Source of the DNA: Auxenochlorella pyrenoidosa
Lineage: Eukaryota; Chlorophyta; Trebouxiophyceae; Chlorellales; Chlorellaceae
Direction: 5' to 3'
Assembly: GCA_001430745.1 (NCBI GenBank)
Contig: KQ481983.1
Location: 3,336,608-3,358,993, forward strand
DNA: 22,386 nt
A program made the position numbers and the translations under genes. The notes under the pieces are model-generated. The model did no database searches, was not told the DNA's origin, and worked only from the letters and a program-made list of their open reading frames with translations. Positions 19,420-22,386 of this stretch are shown piece after piece (position 1 is the stretch's first letter; every line of letters starts with the position of its first letter).

Positions 19420-20036
19420 TCAGACCTGCACCCAGGGGGGAGGTGGCTGGATCAGCGGAGGCTTCCGGCGGGCTGCAGGCCTGCCGTTGGATCGCGGCCC
19501 TTGGCAGCGGGGCAGCGCGCCGGGCACCCACGCCCACACCAGGCCTGCCCCTCACGTTGAAGCCCTCGGCACGCAGGCACTGCTTGTGCGCCTCGATCAG
19601 CGGCTGGCAGCGAGGGGCCTCCGGGCCGTAGGTGGCGGTGCACTCGTCGCGAGCACTCTGCGAGCAGTCAAGGGGCAGGCCACAAGTGCCCGGGGATGGA
19701 TGAACACGGTGCACAAGATCACGCAGGGGGCGCCGTGTGCTGGCCGTACCAGCAGAGGGCTGCCAACCATCCAGGGCCTGAATGCGCAGCGGAGCGCCAA
19801 GGACTTGGCACCTGGCTGGACTTGCCTTGGTTTCCGGGCAGGCGCAGCAGATCTTCTTCTTGGGCTTCTCCGGCTCGGCCTGCAGGGAGACGCCATGCGC
19901 GGGCTGGCACAGCGTTACGACCGGTACCTGCCGTCACTCTCCGCAAACATGCCCACAACTCCCGGCCCGCTCCCAGCAAGCCAGTCCAGTTGCGGCGCAC
20001 CTTCTTAGTCCAGGACAGCGGGTTCCACCAGGTCAT
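19420..20036 (-). CDS. COX17: COX17 cytochrome c oxidase copper chaperone
   Basis: Four exons in transcript order, 20036-20001, 19879-19826, 19657-19556 and 19425-19420, give 65 residues. KKKICCAC holds the copper-binding Cys23-Cys24 pair and Cys26. Two perfect Cx9C motifs follow (Cys26/Cys36 and Cys47/Cys57), with IEAHKQCLRAEGF at the end. This is the signature of COX17, the mitochondrial intermembrane-space protein that hands copper to SCO1 and COX11 for cytochrome oxidase assembly. The N-terminus MTWWNPLSWTKK is unusual for the family, so an alternative upstream start is possible. Intron 2 has a textbook GC donor (AAG|GCAAGT). The last coding exon would be only GTC TGA after a GTGCAG acceptor. 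It gives the family-typical GFNV end; without that splice the frame runs on for about 50 unrelated residues. DCN1 follows 123 bases downstream on the same strand. Confidence 0.88.
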
Positions 20037-20092
20037 GTTCTGGCGCTCGGCCTGCAGAGGAAGAGCGGGCAGCGGCGGCGGCAGTGGGACAT
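20033..20092 (-). promoter_or_regulatory. Upstream ORF ending on the COX17 start codon
   Basis: On the minus strand an ATG in strong context (GCCGCCATG) at 20092-20090 opens a 19-codon frame. Its TGA overlaps the COX17 ATG as ATGA. The upstream ATG lies inside a possible 61-base leader intron (20112-20052, CTGCG|GTGAGC to CTCTGCAG). Splicing would remove it and retention would keep it. That intron would be much shorter than the others here (about 120 bases or more), so it is tentative. Confidence 0.4.
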
Positions 20093-20475
20093 GGCGGCGG
20101 CACCAGGCTCACCGCAGCCTTTCAGCGACCAAAGGCGCAGCGGATTAAGTACGCAACAGATCGAGAGACAAACCCTGTGTGGGGAGGCGGCTGGGTTGCC
20201 TGGGAAGGCAGAGCTGTTCGGCGTGAGGGCTGCGGGGAGACTGGGAATGAGCGACTGACCGAGCTAGCGTACCTAAGGAGCCTTGGTCTCGTCAATAATC
20301 ACGTCAACCAGTGCAGGCAGGCCACTCCCTGCCATGCCCAAGGCACTTCCGCAGCAGGCAGCATGCTGGGCAACGCCAGAAGACGTCAGGGGTTGCATCG
20401 GTGCTCTCGATCACTGCTGTGAGGGTGTAGATAGCAGGGTGGGCGCTCCCTGCGTGCGATGAACAAGTTTCGACC
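20037..20475. promoter_or_regulatory. Divergent promoter region, COX17 / U2SURP
   Basis: This 439-base spacer lies between two divergent start codons. It holds the COX17 leader, with the possible short intron and upstream ORF near 20033-20112, and the U2SURP leader. The middle part is noticeably less GC-rich than the flanking exons. I see no TATA box, tRNA or other known element. Confidence 0.45.

Positions 20476-22386
<1,911 letters not shown>

Overview
The window looks like nuclear DNA of a photosynthetic green alga, most likely a Chlorella-like trebouxiophyte. The evidence is very high GC, short coding exons split by many introns of roughly 120-360 bases with cytosine-rich 3' splice sites, TGTAA poly(A) signals downstream of several stop codons, chloroplast-type N-termini, and gene families shared with plants. 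I see no bacterial-style operons, tRNA/rRNA genes, transposons, CRISPR arrays or viral genes. All gene models below were built by hand from conserved protein motifs and splice-site phase. Every complete model closes in frame.

Layout: (1) 268-437 +, last exon of an Era-like GTPase (KH domain). (2) 970-3482 -, thylakoid-lumen cyclophilin, 8 exons. (3) 3634-9753 +, a 20-exon gene encoding an FGGY pentulose kinase fused to a ribulose-phosphate 3-epimerase domain. Genes 2 and 3 are divergent from a 151-base spacer. (4) 10284-10909 +, a membrane-anchored DnaJ-type zinc-finger protein, probably plastidic. (5) 11725-13972 -, a DUF2358 protein. (6) 14452-16854 +, a carbonyl-reductase-like SDR. (7) 17243-19296 -, DCN1-like neddylation factor. 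(8) 19420-20036 -, COX17 copper chaperone, only 123 bases upstream of gene 7. (9) 20476 to the window end, +, the N-terminal part of the U2 snRNP-associated protein U2SURP/SR140.

The most notable item is gene 3. One exon (7834-8110) encodes the kinase C-terminus, an Ala/Gln linker and the start of the epimerase, so the fusion does not depend on a doubtful splice. The product could phosphorylate a free pentulose and epimerise the product in one cytosolic protein. The epimerase half keeps its catalytic His/Asp residues but has lost the usual active-site methionines and the TVEPG loop, so its substrate may differ from that of ordinary RPE.

Other signals: 7 of the 51 introns I could place start with GC rather than GT. 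COX17 and DCN1 look like a candidate dicistronic pair. COX17 has a small upstream ORF that ends on its own start codon. Genes 1/2, 4/5 and 6/7 are convergent, and genes 2/3, 5/6 and 8/9 are divergent. Most of these genes are housekeeping or organelle functions (photosynthetic lumen folding, copper delivery to cytochrome oxidase, cullin neddylation, splicing), so the window is ordinary gene-dense chromosome around one unusual metabolic fusion.
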